From the NCBI GenBank assembly GCA_002067855.1, contig MVQS01000083.1, positions 1 to 31,445 of the forward strand: a stretch of DNA of 31,445 bases. The letters run 5' to 3'. Below, piece by piece: positions 1 through 8,293 of the stretch (within the stretch, counting starts at the first letter, position 1; each line of letters begins with the position of its first letter). The notes below the pieces were generated by a model, which was not told the DNA's origin, did no database searches, and saw only the letters and a list, made by a program, of their open reading frames with translations. A program made the translations under genes and the position numbers. This DNA comes from Syntrophaceae bacterium PtaB.Bin038 (GTDB lineage Bacteria > Desulfobacterota > Syntrophia > Syntrophales > UBA2192).

Positions 1-171
1 CGCCGTGCTCACCACGGGATCGGTCCCCGCCGTCCAGTACTCCTTGAAGAAGATCGGGAAGAAGGAGGCCATGACCGTCGTCGCAAACGCCGAGTTGGCC
101 CAGTCGTAGAGGGCCCATCCGAATATGGCTCTGCGGTCTTCCTTCACGGTCTGAACCCCGTCATGGGTCAC
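1..171 (-). CDS. UMF1-type MFS transporter, N-terminal fragment
   Basis: The visible 57 codons are the start of a membrane carrier whose remainder lies beyond the window edge. The stretch FGWALYDWANSAFATTV followed by FFPIFFKEYW is the characteristic first transmembrane segment of the UMF1/Atg22-like branch of the major facilitator superfamily, common in Desulfobacterota. The substrate is not known for this family. I place the start at GTG 171 because GGAGGG lies 7 nt upstream; a second GTG at 147 is possible. That ribosome site is part of the terminator hairpin of the preceding gene (see 173-201). The ATG at 164 is out of frame. Confidence 0.8.
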   Translation of the reverse strand, partial: MTHDGVQTVKEDRRAIFGWALYDWANSAFATTVMASFFPIFFKEYWTAGTDPVVSTA

Positions 172-172
172 G

Positions 173-201
173 AAAAAACCCTCCGCAGGCCGCGAAGGGT
201 T
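173..201 (-). terminator. Intrinsic terminator that overlaps the next gene's ribosome site
   Basis: Read on the minus strand, AACCCTTCGC, loop GGCCT and GCGGAGGGTT form a 10-bp stem with one G-U pair, followed by six T. It lies after the SYLF gene. The 3' arm contains GGAGGG, which is also the best ribosome site for the GTG start at 171. Confidence 0.75.
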
Positions 202-229
202 TCTCGTCCGGTTTCCGCCGCCGGCGGGA

Positions 230-925
230 TCATTTCCCCCCGGAGATCCTGGCCACGCTCGCGCGCAGCGTGTCGGCGTGGGCGTTGGAGACGCTCTGCT
301 TGACGAGGATGTCCGTCGGCGTCACCGCCCTGCCGTAGTAGGCCCTGTTGAGGCTGTCCCGGACGTCCACGACGGCCCCGTCCAGTGAGATGCCCCCGTA
401 GAGGCCCTTGGAGCGCGAGAAGGCCAGGATGTCGGCGCTGATGTTCGCCGTCGCCGCCTGGGCGCCGGCGCCGTAAGGTCCTGCTGCGATGCCCACGTCG
501 GCCCCGAGCTTGACGCTGCTCTGCAGCAGGGTCGTCACCCCCCGGTCGGTCATCGCAAGAAGAATGACCTCCGAGGCCTGGCCGCCGATCTGGAGCCCGA
601 AGCTGACGCTGCCGATCGTGTAGAAGGCCGGGTAGGTCCACGTCCCGTCCGCCGTCCGCACGAGGAACACGCCCGTGCCCCCCGAGGCGCCGACCACGAA
701 GGCCCCCTTGAGCACCTGCGGGGAGATGAAGATGCCCTTGGCGGAGCGCGAGAGCTTCCTCATCTCCGTGAAGTTCTTGTCGGACATGAAGCTGTTGAAG
801 GTCATGTTCGCCTTCGTGACCGTGGCCTGGGCATCGGACCTGTCGCTGGCGGCGGCCGGGCCGGGCGCGCTCAACGACGCGACGAGGACGGCGGCTGCAA
901 ACAGCACTGCGGGAAAGCGTTTCAT
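230..925 (-). CDS. Secreted SYLF (Ysc84-type) lipid-binding protein
   Basis: 231 residues. It opens with a Sec signal peptide (MKRFPAVLFAAAVLVAS, Ala-rich, probable cut after about residue 26), so the protein should be periplasmic. The rest matches the SYLF domain: a run beginning SRSAKGIFISPQ, the glycine-rich GAFVVGASGGTGVFLVR, YTIGSVSFGLQIGGQASE and a late YGGISLDGAVV. SYLF domains bind phosphoinositides in eukaryotes; the bacterial ligand is unknown. The start at 925 has AGGAGGT about 4-8 nt upstream. A longer reading to 1150 has no ribosome site and no sensible N-terminus. A terminator follows the gene. Confidence 0.85.
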   Translation of the reverse strand: MKRFPAVLFAAAVLVASLSAPGPAAASDRSDAQATVTKANMTFNSFMSDKNFTEMRKLSRSAKGIFISPQVLKGAFVVGASGGTGVFLVRTADGTWTYPAFYTIGSVSFGLQIGGQASEVILLAMTDRGVTTLLQSSVKLGADVGIAAGPYGAGAQAATANISADILAFSRSKGLYGGISLDGAVVDVRDSLNRAYYGRAVTPTDILVKQSVSNAHADTLRASVARISGGK

Positions 926-1028
926 GGGACCTCCTTTTCTTACTCGGCGGGGCCGGGCGCTGCGCGTTTTGAGGAAGGGCGATTCATCTCTTCTTCCGTA
1001 CTGCAGTATACCCAAAAGCGTCAGGAAT

Positions 1029-2321
1029 TCAAAAACCATTTTTCCCGCTCTCCGCGACGGGAAAACGGTCCACTTCCCGGATGATCCTGTCCCGCAGCCT
1101 CTGCAGGCGTCGCGAGGCACGGCGCGACCAGCGGCCGCCGAAGAGGGCATGAGGGACGGGCGGGCGGATGCCGAGGGTCTCGCGCCACTCGAACCAGCGC
1201 AGCGTGAACCAGCTGAGCGGAAGGATTCCTGCGCCGAACAGCAGTGCCGCGGGCCACCCGAAGGCCGTGCCGAGGATCGCGCCCTCGGTTAGGTAGGCAA
1301 GCGGGAAGACCAGCAGGGACCAGGCGATCGTCAGGGTGGCCACGTCGGTCCGCGGCAGTCGACGCCTCCCGACCAGCCACCGGACGGCGCGGTAGGGGAC
1401 CCAGTTGAAGGCCCAGCCGGCGTACGCGACCAGGGAGCCCAGGGTTCCCAGGAGGTGCGGGGCGACGTTCTGCGGCGACCCGACGGCATGCGCTGCGGCA
1501 AGCCGCGAGAGCCTGCGGTATCGGGCCACTTGCCGGCGGAGCCGTTTCATCTCGTCGGGGCAGCATCGCCGGAGGGCCGCGACGCGGCTCTTGAACCCGT
1601 CGAGCCGCCTGTATCGCTCCGCCCAGCCGCGGCCCTGTCTGGACTCGTAGTACACCTGCTCCAGCAGCACGATCAGCTCCCGGTCCCGGCTGTGCTCCGC
1701 CTGGAAGACGTGCTCGCCGAGCACCCGGTGCGTCTCCTCGGTGAGGGCCTGGACGGCCGCGGCGGGATCCGACGCGTGGAGCTCCGCGAAAGGGGCCGTG
1801 TCGATGGGCCGCGCCACGAGCAGGAGGACCGAAGAGCGGAAAATCGTCCCGTCCTCGTAGTTGATCCCGACCGGGACGATCGGTGCGTCGATCCCCCTCG
1901 CGCGGGCCATAAGCGCGATACGGGCGACCCCGGTTTTCAGGGGGCCGATGGAGGCGCTGCCCGTCGAGCCCCCCTCCGGGAAGATGACGAGCGCTTCACC
2001 CCCGGCGAGCGCGCCGACGCAGGCGTCGAAAAAGGGGGTGTAGTCGACGGGCCCCCGGGCTTCCTCGCGACGGATGACGGGGATCGACCGCATGCGGCGC
2101 AGGATGGTCCCGACGACGGGGATGTGAAAGAGGGTGGACTTCGCGATGTGGCGAAGCCTCAGGGGCGGGCTGAAAAAGAGCGTGAGCAGGGGGTCGAGCA
2201 GGTCGTTGGGGTGATTCGGGGTGAGGATCACGGGGCCGGAGGCGGGGAGATGTTCCCGGCCCTCGATGACGATCTCGCGGAAGAAGATCGTTCCGATGAG
2301 GCGGAAGAAAGCGGAAAGCAT
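1029..2321 (-). CDS. PlsC-type lysophospholipid acyltransferase with C-terminal membrane region
   Basis: 430 residues. The N-terminal half is an acyltransferase domain of the 1-acylglycerol-3-phosphate acyltransferase superfamily. NHPNDLLD carries the catalytic HX4D motif, and FPEGGSTGS matches the EGxx substrate-binding motif. Such enzymes transfer an acyl group from acyl-CoA or acyl-ACP to lysophosphatidate at the inner membrane. The C-terminal half is about 200 residues longer than a minimal PlsC and contains hydrophobic segments (LGTLGSLVAYAGWAFNWVPY; TLTIAWSLLVFPLAYLTEG; AALLFGAGILPLSWF), an arrangement found in larger acyltransferase-family proteins. No strong ribosome site is seen at the ATG. 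It runs in the same direction as the SYLF gene about 100 bp downstream; whether they are cotranscribed is not clear. Confidence 0.85.
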   Translation of the reverse strand: MLSAFFRLIGTIFFREIVIEGREHLPASGPVILTPNHPNDLLDPLLTLFFSPPLRLRHIAKSTLFHIPVVGTILRRMRSIPVIRREEARGPVDYTPFFDACVGALAGGEALVIFPEGGSTGSASIGPLKTGVARIALMARARGIDAPIVPVGINYEDGTIFRSSVLLLVARPIDTAPFAELHASDPAAAVQALTEETHRVLGEHVFQAEHSRDRELIVLLEQVYYESRQGRGWAERYRRLDGFKSRVAALRRCCPDEMKRLRRQVARYRRLSRLAAAHAVGSPQNVAPHLLGTLGSLVAYAGWAFNWVPYRAVRWLVGRRRLPRTDVATLTIAWSLLVFPLAYLTEGAILGTAFGWPAALLFGAGILPLSWFTLRWFEWRETLGIRPPVPHALFGGRWSRRASRRLQRLRDRIIREVDRFPVAESGKNGF

Positions 2322-2562
2322 ACTCGACCAGGCCGTTTAATTCGTTGCTTCGTTTGTTTCGTTTAACAGGTGGGGGCGTTTCTGGCCTTGGGGGCTTCAA
2401 TCAGGGGATCGGGGCTCGGGTACATGGAGAAGGGTATCGGGTATCGGGACCCGGGTAGAAGATCGGGAGTCAGGAAGCGCGGAATGTCCCACAGCACTCC
2501 AGGACACGAAGGCTTTACCGAACTTCCCGGCTTCCTCTTCTTCAGGCCCCCGGACCCTGATT

Positions 2563-3252
2563 TCACCGCTGCGTGGCCTTCTCCACGATCGAGCCCAGCT
2601 TCTCGACGATCGCCTTCAGCTCCCCGTCGCTGTAGGACGCCTCGCCGAGGTAACTGCGGTCCAGCGTCTTCGAGGGGACGAACTTCTGCAGGACAAAGCG
2701 CTTCGCTCCCGGGATGAGACGACCGATGGCCTCGAGTTCCTCCGGACCGAGAAGCGACCGGACGGCCGTGGTGCGGAACTCGTAGTCGATGCTCGAACCC
2801 ATGATGAGGGAGATGCTCCTGCGGATCCGGTCGACCTCGGTCTTCGTCTTCGTCACCTCGCCGTATCGCTCCAGCGGCGCCTTGATGTCCATGGCGACGT
2901 AATCCAGGAGTTCCCGGCCGAGCAGGTCCTCGAGCACCTCGGGCAGGGCCCCGTTGGTGTCGAGCTTGATCCGGTAGCCCATGGCCTTGAGGTGGATGGT
3001 GAAGGGGACGAGCTCGGTCTGCAGGGTGGGCTCGCCGCCCGTGATGACGACGGCGTCGAGACGGCCCCGCCGCTTTTCGAGAAACGCGAGGATTTCCGCC
3101 TCCGGGATCCGGTCCGTGAACCTCGCCGGGTCCACCAGCTCGGGGTTGTGGCAGAAGGGGCAGCGGAAGTTGCAGCCCTGGGTGAACACGACGGCGCTGA
3201 TCTTTCCGGGGTAGTCGATGAGGGAGACTTTCTGGAATCCGCCGATCTTCAT
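2563..3252 (-). CDS. nrdG: Anaerobic ribonucleoside-triphosphate reductase activating protein
   Basis: 229 residues. A radical-SAM activase that installs the glycyl radical on NrdD. CNFRCPFC (Cys27, Cys31, Cys34) is the CxxxCxxC motif that binds the [4Fe-4S] cluster, and VVITGGEPT is the SAM-binding glycine motif. N-terminal GGFQKVSLIDYPGK is typical of the NrdG branch found in deltaproteobacteria and archaea. The start overlaps the stop of the preceding membrane gene (ATGA), pointing to translational coupling. The partner nrdD is at the far end of the window on the same strand, about 26 kb upstream in transcription sense, so the two are not one operon. Confidence 0.92.
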   Translation of the reverse strand: MKIGGFQKVSLIDYPGKISAVVFTQGCNFRCPFCHNPELVDPARFTDRIPEAEILAFLEKRRGRLDAVVITGGEPTLQTELVPFTIHLKAMGYRIKLDTNGALPEVLEDLLGRELLDYVAMDIKAPLERYGEVTKTKTEVDRIRRSISLIMGSSIDYEFRTTAVRSLLGPEELEAIGRLIPGAKRFVLQKFVPSKTLDRSYLGEASYSDGELKAIVEKLGSIVEKATQR

Positions 3253-3536
3253 GGTTCCCGGTCCTCCCGCCCGTTCGTGGTGCAAGATGCCTGCACGCGG
3301 CGCGGCCGCAGCCGCCTGGCGAGGGCCGCCGTCGCCACCAGGCACCAGACGGCCTCGAGGACGACGAAGGGGATGAAGGCGATCATCCAAGACGACCAGC
3401 ACGCGAGGCCCGCCCCGGCGATGTTCATGCCGATGCAGGCGTAGCCGTCCTGGGCGATGAACCGGAAGAGGCTCAGAAAAAACGCCAGGAGCAGCAGGGC
3501 CACCCCCAGCGAACCGATCCACGTTGCTGCATCCAT
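3249..3536 (-). CDS. Small membrane protein, CBU_0592-like
   Basis: 95 residues. Three hydrophobic segments are visible (about 7-26, 38-55 and 59-75), followed by an Arg-rich cytoplasmic tail. The order and the pattern LGVALLLLAFFL ... NIAGAGLACWSSW ... FVVLEAVWCLVA resemble the CBU_0592-like family of small inner-membrane proteins of unknown function. GGAGG precedes the ATG by 8 nt. Its stop codon TGA overlaps the nrdG start by 4 nt, so it is probably cotranscribed with nrdG. I infer no specific link to ribonucleotide reduction. Confidence 0.7.
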   Translation of the reverse strand: MDAATWIGSLGVALLLLAFFLSLFRFIAQDGYACIGMNIAGAGLACWSSWMIAFIPFVVLEAVWCLVATAALARRLRPRRVQASCTTNGREDREP

Positions 3537-3557
3537 GCGGGAGTCCTCCGCTGCCGC

Positions 3558-4049
3558 TCACATCTGCTTCACGCTCAGGACGACGGAGCCGGTGTGCGAC
3601 GTGTCGGGCCGGGGCTTGCCCTTCGCGTCCGCAAGGGGCCTGTCCTCCAGCGTCACGAGGCTTGCCATGACGGCCTTGCGGCCCGAAGTGTCCCATCGCG
3701 CCATGAAGGTTCGCTGCCATTTCTTGCCGGGTTCGATCGCCTGTACCCGATGCAGGCGAGGCTCGCCCGCCTTGCCGTCGGTCTCCACGTAGCGCAGGCG
3801 GACGGGCTCCGATTTCTCCTTGCCGTAATTCTCGACGGTCACGGTGATGTTCACCCGCTTGCCCTTGCGGAGGGCGTGCGGGGCGGTGCCCTCGAGGGGG
3901 ATCTTCTTATCCGATTCCTGGATGAAGAAGGGCCCCACCTTGACCTTGAGCTTGTTGGTCTCGGGTCCCGCCTCGGTGGCGCGGGCGGGAGCCGCCGCCC
4001 CGAAGAGGACGAAACCGGCGAGGATCAGGACGAACAGGGCTCTTCGCAT
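3558..4049 (-). CDS. Secreted protein of unknown function, CARDB-like beta domain
   Basis: 163 residues from ATG 4049, chosen because GGAGG lies 5 nt upstream; an ATG 12 nt earlier has no ribosome site. The N-terminus MRRALFVLILAGFVLFGAAAP is a clear signal peptide. The mature part is rich in beta-strand-like stretches: KRVNITVTVENYGKEKSEPV, then an aromatic-rich region and a final SGSVVL-type strand. This recalls CARDB/immunoglobulin-like domains that occur on exported proteins, but I cannot assign a family firmly. The gene ends 21 nt before the CBU_0592-like gene and probably starts a three-gene unit with it and nrdG. Confidence 0.7.
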   Translation of the reverse strand: MRRALFVLILAGFVLFGAAAPARATEAGPETNKLKVKVGPFFIQESDKKIPLEGTAPHALRKGKRVNITVTVENYGKEKSEPVRLRYVETDGKAGEPRLHRVQAIEPGKKWQRTFMARWDTSGRKAVMASLVTLEDRPLADAKGKPRPDTSHTGSVVLSVKQM

Positions 4050-4085
4050 GACCGCCTCCATGGCATGGCGTTCCGGATCACCAAT

Positions 4086-5348
4086 TTACAGGGAACGGGC
4101 GGGGCGGTCAATAGCGGAGTGTCCCGGCACCTCTTCCCGGCGGATCCTGAGGGAGAGCAGCATCGAAAGGACGATCAGCCCCGCGCTCACGATCCAGACC
4201 GGCCCGTAGCCGCCGGTCGCGTCGTAGACCCACCCCGTCGCCGTGGGGCCGATGACGCCCCCGATGGAGGCGGCGCCGAGGGCGATGCCCGTGAGTTTCC
4301 CGAAGCTGCGCACCCCGAAGTACTCCCGGACGACCGCCCCCCGCATGACCATGTTGCCGCCGAACCCCGGCGAGAAGAGGAGCAGGAAGAGCACGATCGG
4401 CCACAGCGCCGCGGAGAAGTGGAAGGCGACGAGACCGGCGGCCATGCAGCCGAAGGCCGCCGCCATGACGTAGCGCTTCTCCGTCACGTCGCCTATCCAG
4501 CCGAAGCCGAACCGCCCCGGGATGCTGAACAGCGGGATGGCGGCCGCCACGAGCCCCGCCGTGTCGCGGGGGATCCCCTGCGAGGCCAGGAACGGCATGA
4601 CATGAACGACGACGGCCGTGAGCACGGCGAACCGGACGGTTTCGACGAGGTTGAGCCACAGAAACGGCCTGCTTTTCAGGGCGTCCCGGAAGGGGACCCC
4701 GTCCTCGGGGAGGTCCCGCAGGACCGCCGCGGCCGTCGGCACCGGCGCGGGGGAACCGTCGGGGACGAGACCCATCTCCTCGGGACGGTCTCGGATGACC
4801 CGGGCAAGCGGGAGACCCAAGACCCACATGCCGACGCCCTGGGCGATCATGGCCGTGCGCCACCCGTAGCTGTCGATGAGCCAGACGACGACGGGGATCA
4901 GCAGGCCGCTGGCGCCGAAGCCCGACACGGCGATCCCCATGGCCTTGCCGAGGTTGCGGCGGAACCAGCGGGCCGCGACGGCCAGCGTCACGACGCTCGT
5001 GCAGCCGCCGGCGCCGAAGGCCAGCAGGATGAAGGAGGCGTAGAACATCCAGAGGCTCTGCGTGAGGCTCAGGAGGATGAACGCGGCCCCGATCGTGGCG
5101 ACCCCTGCGAGGATGAGCCGCCGCGGGCCGAAGCGGTCGACGAGAACGCCCACGACCGGGGCGAGGATCCCCATCTCGAGACCCCGGAGGCTCGACGCGA
5201 AGCTGACCTCGGTGTAGCTCCAGCCGAATTCCCGGACGATGGGGTCGATCATGGCGGTGAAGCCGAAGAACCCGCAGCAGCCGACGTAGACGCTGATCAG
5301 GAAGCAGGCGGCGACGACCCACCACCCGTAGAAAAGTGACGGGAACAT
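4086..5348 (-). CDS. MFS transporter, monocarboxylate/oxalate-formate antiporter-like
   Basis: 420 residues with about 12 hydrophobic segments. FYGWWVVAACFLISVYVGCCGF at the N-terminus and the loop motif GVLVDRFGPRRLILAG (between TM2 and TM3) are typical of the MCT/OFA-like branch of the major facilitator superfamily. A central cytoplasmic linker (about 195-235, rich in Pro, Asp and Arg) divides the two six-helix halves. The branch usually moves small carboxylates with protons or by antiport; the substrate here is inferred only by family. The ribosome site is weak: GGGAG lies about 15 nt before the ATG. Confidence 0.85.
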   Translation of the reverse strand: MFPSLFYGWWVVAACFLISVYVGCCGFFGFTAMIDPIVREFGWSYTEVSFASSLRGLEMGILAPVVGVLVDRFGPRRLILAGVATIGAAFILLSLTQSLWMFYASFILLAFGAGGCTSVVTLAVAARWFRRNLGKAMGIAVSGFGASGLLIPVVVWLIDSYGWRTAMIAQGVGMWVLGLPLARVIRDRPEEMGLVPDGSPAPVPTAAAVLRDLPEDGVPFRDALKSRPFLWLNLVETVRFAVLTAVVVHVMPFLASQGIPRDTAGLVAAAIPLFSIPGRFGFGWIGDVTEKRYVMAAAFGCMAAGLVAFHFSAALWPIVLFLLLFSPGFGGNMVMRGAVVREYFGVRSFGKLTGIALGAASIGGVIGPTATGWVYDATGGYGPVWIVSAGLIVLSMLLSLRIRREEVPGHSAIDRPARSL

Positions 5349-5404
5349 GGTTGGGAAGGATACTCCCGCCGCGGGCGGAACACAAGGGGTTTCCCCCCGG
5401 GGAG

Positions 5405-6370
5405 TCAGTCCCTCTTCGGATGGGCCCGGAAGAACTCCCAGATCGCATCGGTGGCGGAGATCTCGCGCGAGGGCTCGTCGGCCCAGAAGGCCCACTTCTT
5501 TCCGCCGGGCCAGGTGTGGCCCTCATCGAGGAGGGTGTAAAGGGTTACGGCCGTGCCCGCCGCGCAGCCCCCGTAGGACTCGATCGCCACCTTGCCCCTC
5601 TTCTCTTTGACCGGCGTTTCGCTGCAGCCGTTGTGCCGGACCCAGAACGCGACGGCCTCCGCAACGGGCCGGTCGACACGGGGATTGCGGGCGTCTGCCA
5701 TGCGCAGCGGGGGCCCCCCGCCGTAGCGGACGTGGAGGTCCGCCGTCCCGTGCAGGACGACCAGGGAGACGGGCCTCGAGGGCCTGCACTCGATATTCTG
5801 GGCGCCTGCCACGGGGCCGGCCGCCGCGACGAGGTCCGAGAGTTCGCAGGCCAGCCGGTAGCTCATCATGCCGCCGTTGGAGATCCCCGTCACGTAGACG
5901 CGCCTCGGGTCGACGGGGAAGTCCTTTTTGAGCTGCGCGATGAGGGCGCGGACGAACCCGACGTCGTCGACCCGGTTCTCGTAGGCGTAGGCGCAGCAGT
6001 TGCCCGCATTCCAGGTCAGGAAGCGGTTCTGCCGGCGCCCCGTGCCGTTGGGGTAGACGGCGATGAACCCCTCCCGGTCCGCCTTTGCGCTGAACCCGGT
6101 CATCTGCGCCATCTGACCCCCGTGGCCGCCCCCGCCGTGAAAGATGAGCACCACGGGCCGGCTCTTCGCCCGGTCAAAGTCGGGCGGCAGGTGGACGAGG
6201 TAAGTCCTCGCACGCCCGTCGTGGCGCAGGGAGTGCAGGGTGTCCCTGCCTTCCGCCCCGGCGCAGAGGGCGGGTTGCGCCGCCGGCGTGAGCAGGGCGG
6301 CCAGCACAGCCGCGAGGAGGGCCCGCGCGGCCGCGGGCCGGAGAAATACCCGTTGCATAATCGCCGCCAT
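5405..6370 (-). CDS. Secreted PHB-depolymerase/feruloyl-esterase-like hydrolase (LpqC type)
   Basis: About 321 residues. A signal peptide is visible (LRPAAARALLAAVLAALLTPA). The catalytic part has the alpha/beta-hydrolase fold: VVLIFHGGGGHGG (oxyanion region), the nucleophile elbow GISNGGMMSYRLACE with Ser in GxSxG, VVLHGTADLHV with a likely Asp, and DEGHTWPGG with the catalytic His. This order is that of the LpqC/poly(3-hydroxybutyrate) depolymerase family (CE1-like esterases). The natural substrate could be a polyester or an aryl ester. ATG 6370 and ATG 6358 are both possible starts. The upstream region holds the divergent promoter of the cupin gene. Confidence 0.82.
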   Translation of the reverse strand: MAAIMQRVFLRPAAARALLAAVLAALLTPAAQPALCAGAEGRDTLHSLRHDGRARTYLVHLPPDFDRAKSRPVVLIFHGGGGHGGQMAQMTGFSAKADREGFIAVYPNGTGRRQNRFLTWNAGNCCAYAYENRVDDVGFVRALIAQLKKDFPVDPRRVYVTGISNGGMMSYRLACELSDLVAAAGPVAGAQNIECRPSRPVSLVVLHGTADLHVRYGGGPPLRMADARNPRVDRPVAEAVAFWVRHNGCSETPVKEKRGKVAIESYGGCAAGTAVTLYTLLDEGHTWPGGKKWAFWADEPSREISATDAIWEFFRAHPKRD

Positions 6371-6380
6371 CCCTTATAAT
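6353..6380 (+). promoter_or_regulatory. Sigma-70-type promoter of the cupin gene
   Basis: TTGCAT, a 16-bp spacer and a perfect TATAAT (6375-6380) lie about 30 bp upstream of the cupin start at 6411. The -35 box overlaps the first codons of the divergent esterase gene. Confidence 0.65.
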
Positions 6381-6410
6381 CGGTCAACCGCATCCCTCGG
6401 GGAGGACAGC

Positions 6411-6761
6411 ATGAAGATAACAGGTCTCGATCGAATTGAGAAGGTCCGGATGACGATGGAAGGGGCCAAGGACGTGCTGAAGCAGGTCCCGCTGTCGAAG
6501 AACGACGGCGCCCCGAATTTTTCCTTTCGCGTCTTCACGATCCAGCCGGGAGGCCACACGCCCTACCACACCCACGGCGTGGAGCACATGAACTACATCA
6601 TCGAGGGCGAGGGGGTCGTGGTAGACGAGGCGGGCAGGGAGCATCCCGTGAAGAAGGGGGAGTTCGTCCTGGTGCTGCCCGACGAGAAGCACCAGTACAA
6701 GAACGTCTCCGCGAAGGAGCCGATGGTCATGATCTGCGCCGTGCCCAAGGAGTACGAGTAG
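6411..6761 (+). CDS. Single-domain cupin protein
   Basis: 116 residues. Cupin motif 1 is visible as PYHTHGVEHMNYIIEGEG, with two His and a Glu as metal ligands. Motif 2 follows as PDEKHQYKN with the third His. The protein is a minimal single-domain cupin; the family covers metal-dependent enzymes and small-ligand sensors, and the substrate cannot be told from sequence. GGGGAGGACAGC precedes the ATG. It is a monocistronic unit: its own promoter lies upstream and a strong terminator starts 20 nt after the stop. Confidence 0.85.
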   Translation: MKITGLDRIEKVRMTMEGAKDVLKQVPLSKNDGAPNFSFRVFTIQPGGHTPYHTHGVEHMNYIIEGEGVVVDEAGREHPVKKGEFVLVLPDEKHQYKNVSAKEPMVMICAVPKEYE

Positions 6762-6780
6762 GACGATTCCGCCTTTCCGT

Positions 6781-6825
6781 AAAGCAAGACCCGGCCGGCG
6801 CCTGCCGACCGGGTCTTCGCTTTTT
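6781..6825 (+). terminator. Intrinsic terminator after the cupin gene
   Basis: AAGACCCGG (6786-6794) pairs with CCGGGTCTT (6809-6817). The stem extends through AAGC/GCTT across one bulge and is followed by five T. Confidence 0.85.
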
Positions 6826-6899
6826 CGGGGCAACAGGCAGTTGACGGGGGCTCATCCTTTTGAACGGGAAGCTGGGACGTTGACTGCAACAAAAACGCG

Positions 6900-7970
6900 T
6901 TACCTGGACGCGCTTTTTCCCTCCCGTTGCGCCTCCCCGGCGGGCACACGGTCGCCAAGAAAGAGGAGCAGCTCGTGGACGAAGGCGGCGCGCCCCTTTT
7001 CGGGCCGGTCGAGGTGAAGGTAGTGCGTGGCGCCGTGAAGGACGACGAATTGCCTCGACGGCGCGTTGACGAGCTCGGCCTGGAGAGCCCGGAGGTCCTC
7101 CGGCCTCGACCAGTGATCGAGGGTTCCCCGGGCATAGAGCATCGGCACGCGGATGTCCCCGGCGTCCCAGGTTTTCTTCCCCCGCGCCATCTCGAAATGC
7201 TCCCTTCGGAAGGCCCCCGGGATTCGCAGGCCGTCCGGCGCCGTATCGGCCAGCACCAGGTTCACGTAGGCCTCGGCCACGCGGGGGTCGCGCCACTTCG
7301 ACGGATCCGCGTCGGGGATCGCCCTGTCCCAGTCGCCCAGGAGACTGGCCGCGTCGGCCGGGAAGGACGCTTCCGCGGCGGGGTTGAACGTTCCGGGTTT
7401 CTTCGGGTCCTCGAAGGCCCTGCCTGCCGGCCAGGGGGCCTTGACCCCGTACAGGGTGTTGAGCAGGACGAGGCGGCTGACCTTGTCCCGGTGTTTCGTC
7501 GTGTAGAGGGCCGCCCAGTGGCCGCCCGCGCCGATTCCGACCAGCGCCACACCGGGGTCCTTGCAACGGCGGAGGATCCAGTCCACGACGGCCCCGATGT
7601 CCTTCACCGCCTCGTCGGCGCTCACCGCGGACCCTCTGCCGCCGGATTTGCCGAAACCGCGCACGTCCATCATATAAACGAAATGGCCCGCGGCGGCGAT
7701 GTCCTCGGCGAGGGAGTAGTGCGGGACCGTCGGGTCGAAGTTGGGGATGCTCCCCGGGCCGCCGCCGTGAATGAGGAGCACGGGGGAGCCCTCTTCTTCC
7801 TTCATGGATGCCTTGATCTCGCGGACGAAGAGCCGTATCCCCGGCTCGCTCTCCACCCATCCGTCGGCGCGGAAGAACGCCCATGACTCGCCCGCGGCCC
7901 AGAGCCCCTGCAAGATCATGACCGCCGGGACTGCCAGAACTGCCAGGACCCGACGCCTTTTCGTCATCAT
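6900..7970 (-). CDS. Exported alpha/beta-hydrolase-fold protein lacking the nucleophile serine
   Basis: 356 residues from ATG 7970, which has AAGGGGG upstream. The N-terminus (MTKRRRVLAVLAVPAVMILQ) is a signal peptide or anchor. The fold is plain: VLLIHGGGPGS (oxyanion HGG), MDVRGFGKSGG, then the nucleophile elbow, then GTLDHW (acid Asp) and LHGATHYLHL (catalytic His). At the elbow the sequence is GIGAGG (145-150) where active members have GxSxGG, so residue 147 is Gly instead of Ser. The protein may have lost hydrolase activity, use another residue, or act as a binding protein. Its 3' end faces the cupin terminator. Confidence 0.8.
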   Translation of the reverse strand: MMTKRRRVLAVLAVPAVMILQGLWAAGESWAFFRADGWVESEPGIRLFVREIKASMKEEEGSPVLLIHGGGPGSIPNFDPTVPHYSLAEDIAAAGHFVYMMDVRGFGKSGGRGSAVSADEAVKDIGAVVDWILRRCKDPGVALVGIGAGGHWAALYTTKHRDKVSRLVLLNTLYGVKAPWPAGRAFEDPKKPGTFNPAAEASFPADAASLLGDWDRAIPDADPSKWRDPRVAEAYVNLVLADTAPDGLRIPGAFRREHFEMARGKKTWDAGDIRVPMLYARGTLDHWSRPEDLRALQAELVNAPSRQFVVLHGATHYLHLDRPEKGRAAFVHELLLFLGDRVPAGEAQREGKSASR

Positions 7971-8184
7971 CGTGTTCCCCCTTCTCTCCGTTTTTCCGGC
8001 CGGCCCGCCGCTGCATCCCCGCCGGCCGCTCGACGATGGTACTATCGGCACAAACGGCGGACTTTTCAAGACCCTTTCGACTGCCGGGCGAGGGGACCGG
8101 TTCGCGCTCCGGTGACGTCCGGAAGCCCCTGCAAACGTGTAAGACATTGATAATATTCACGAATAAATTTCGTCGGGGCGGGGT

Positions 8185-8212
8185 TTGATTTTGGCCGGGA
8201 AGTCGCTATGAT
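8185..8212 (+). promoter_or_regulatory. Sigma-70-type promoter of the C39-like protease gene
   Basis: TTGATT (8185-8190), a 16-bp spacer and TATGAT (8207-8212) stand about 80 bp before the start codon at 8294, in a locally AT-richer stretch. Confidence 0.55.
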
Positions 8213-8293
8213 ATACGCCGTAAACGGACGGGTGATGACCCGGGCAGCCGGGTTGTTCCGGTTCCGGCCGGCCTCAAAAGGAATGCAACGACC

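Noticed and set aside
2322..2562. GGGTATCGGGTATCGGG repeat in the nrdG-PlsC gap
   Set aside because: Only two imperfect short copies; no array or protein frame.
3594..5339. 581-residue plus-strand open frame
   Set aside because: Antisense to the MFS and secreted-protein genes; His/Asp/Arg/Glu-rich with no motif. It is an effect of high GC.
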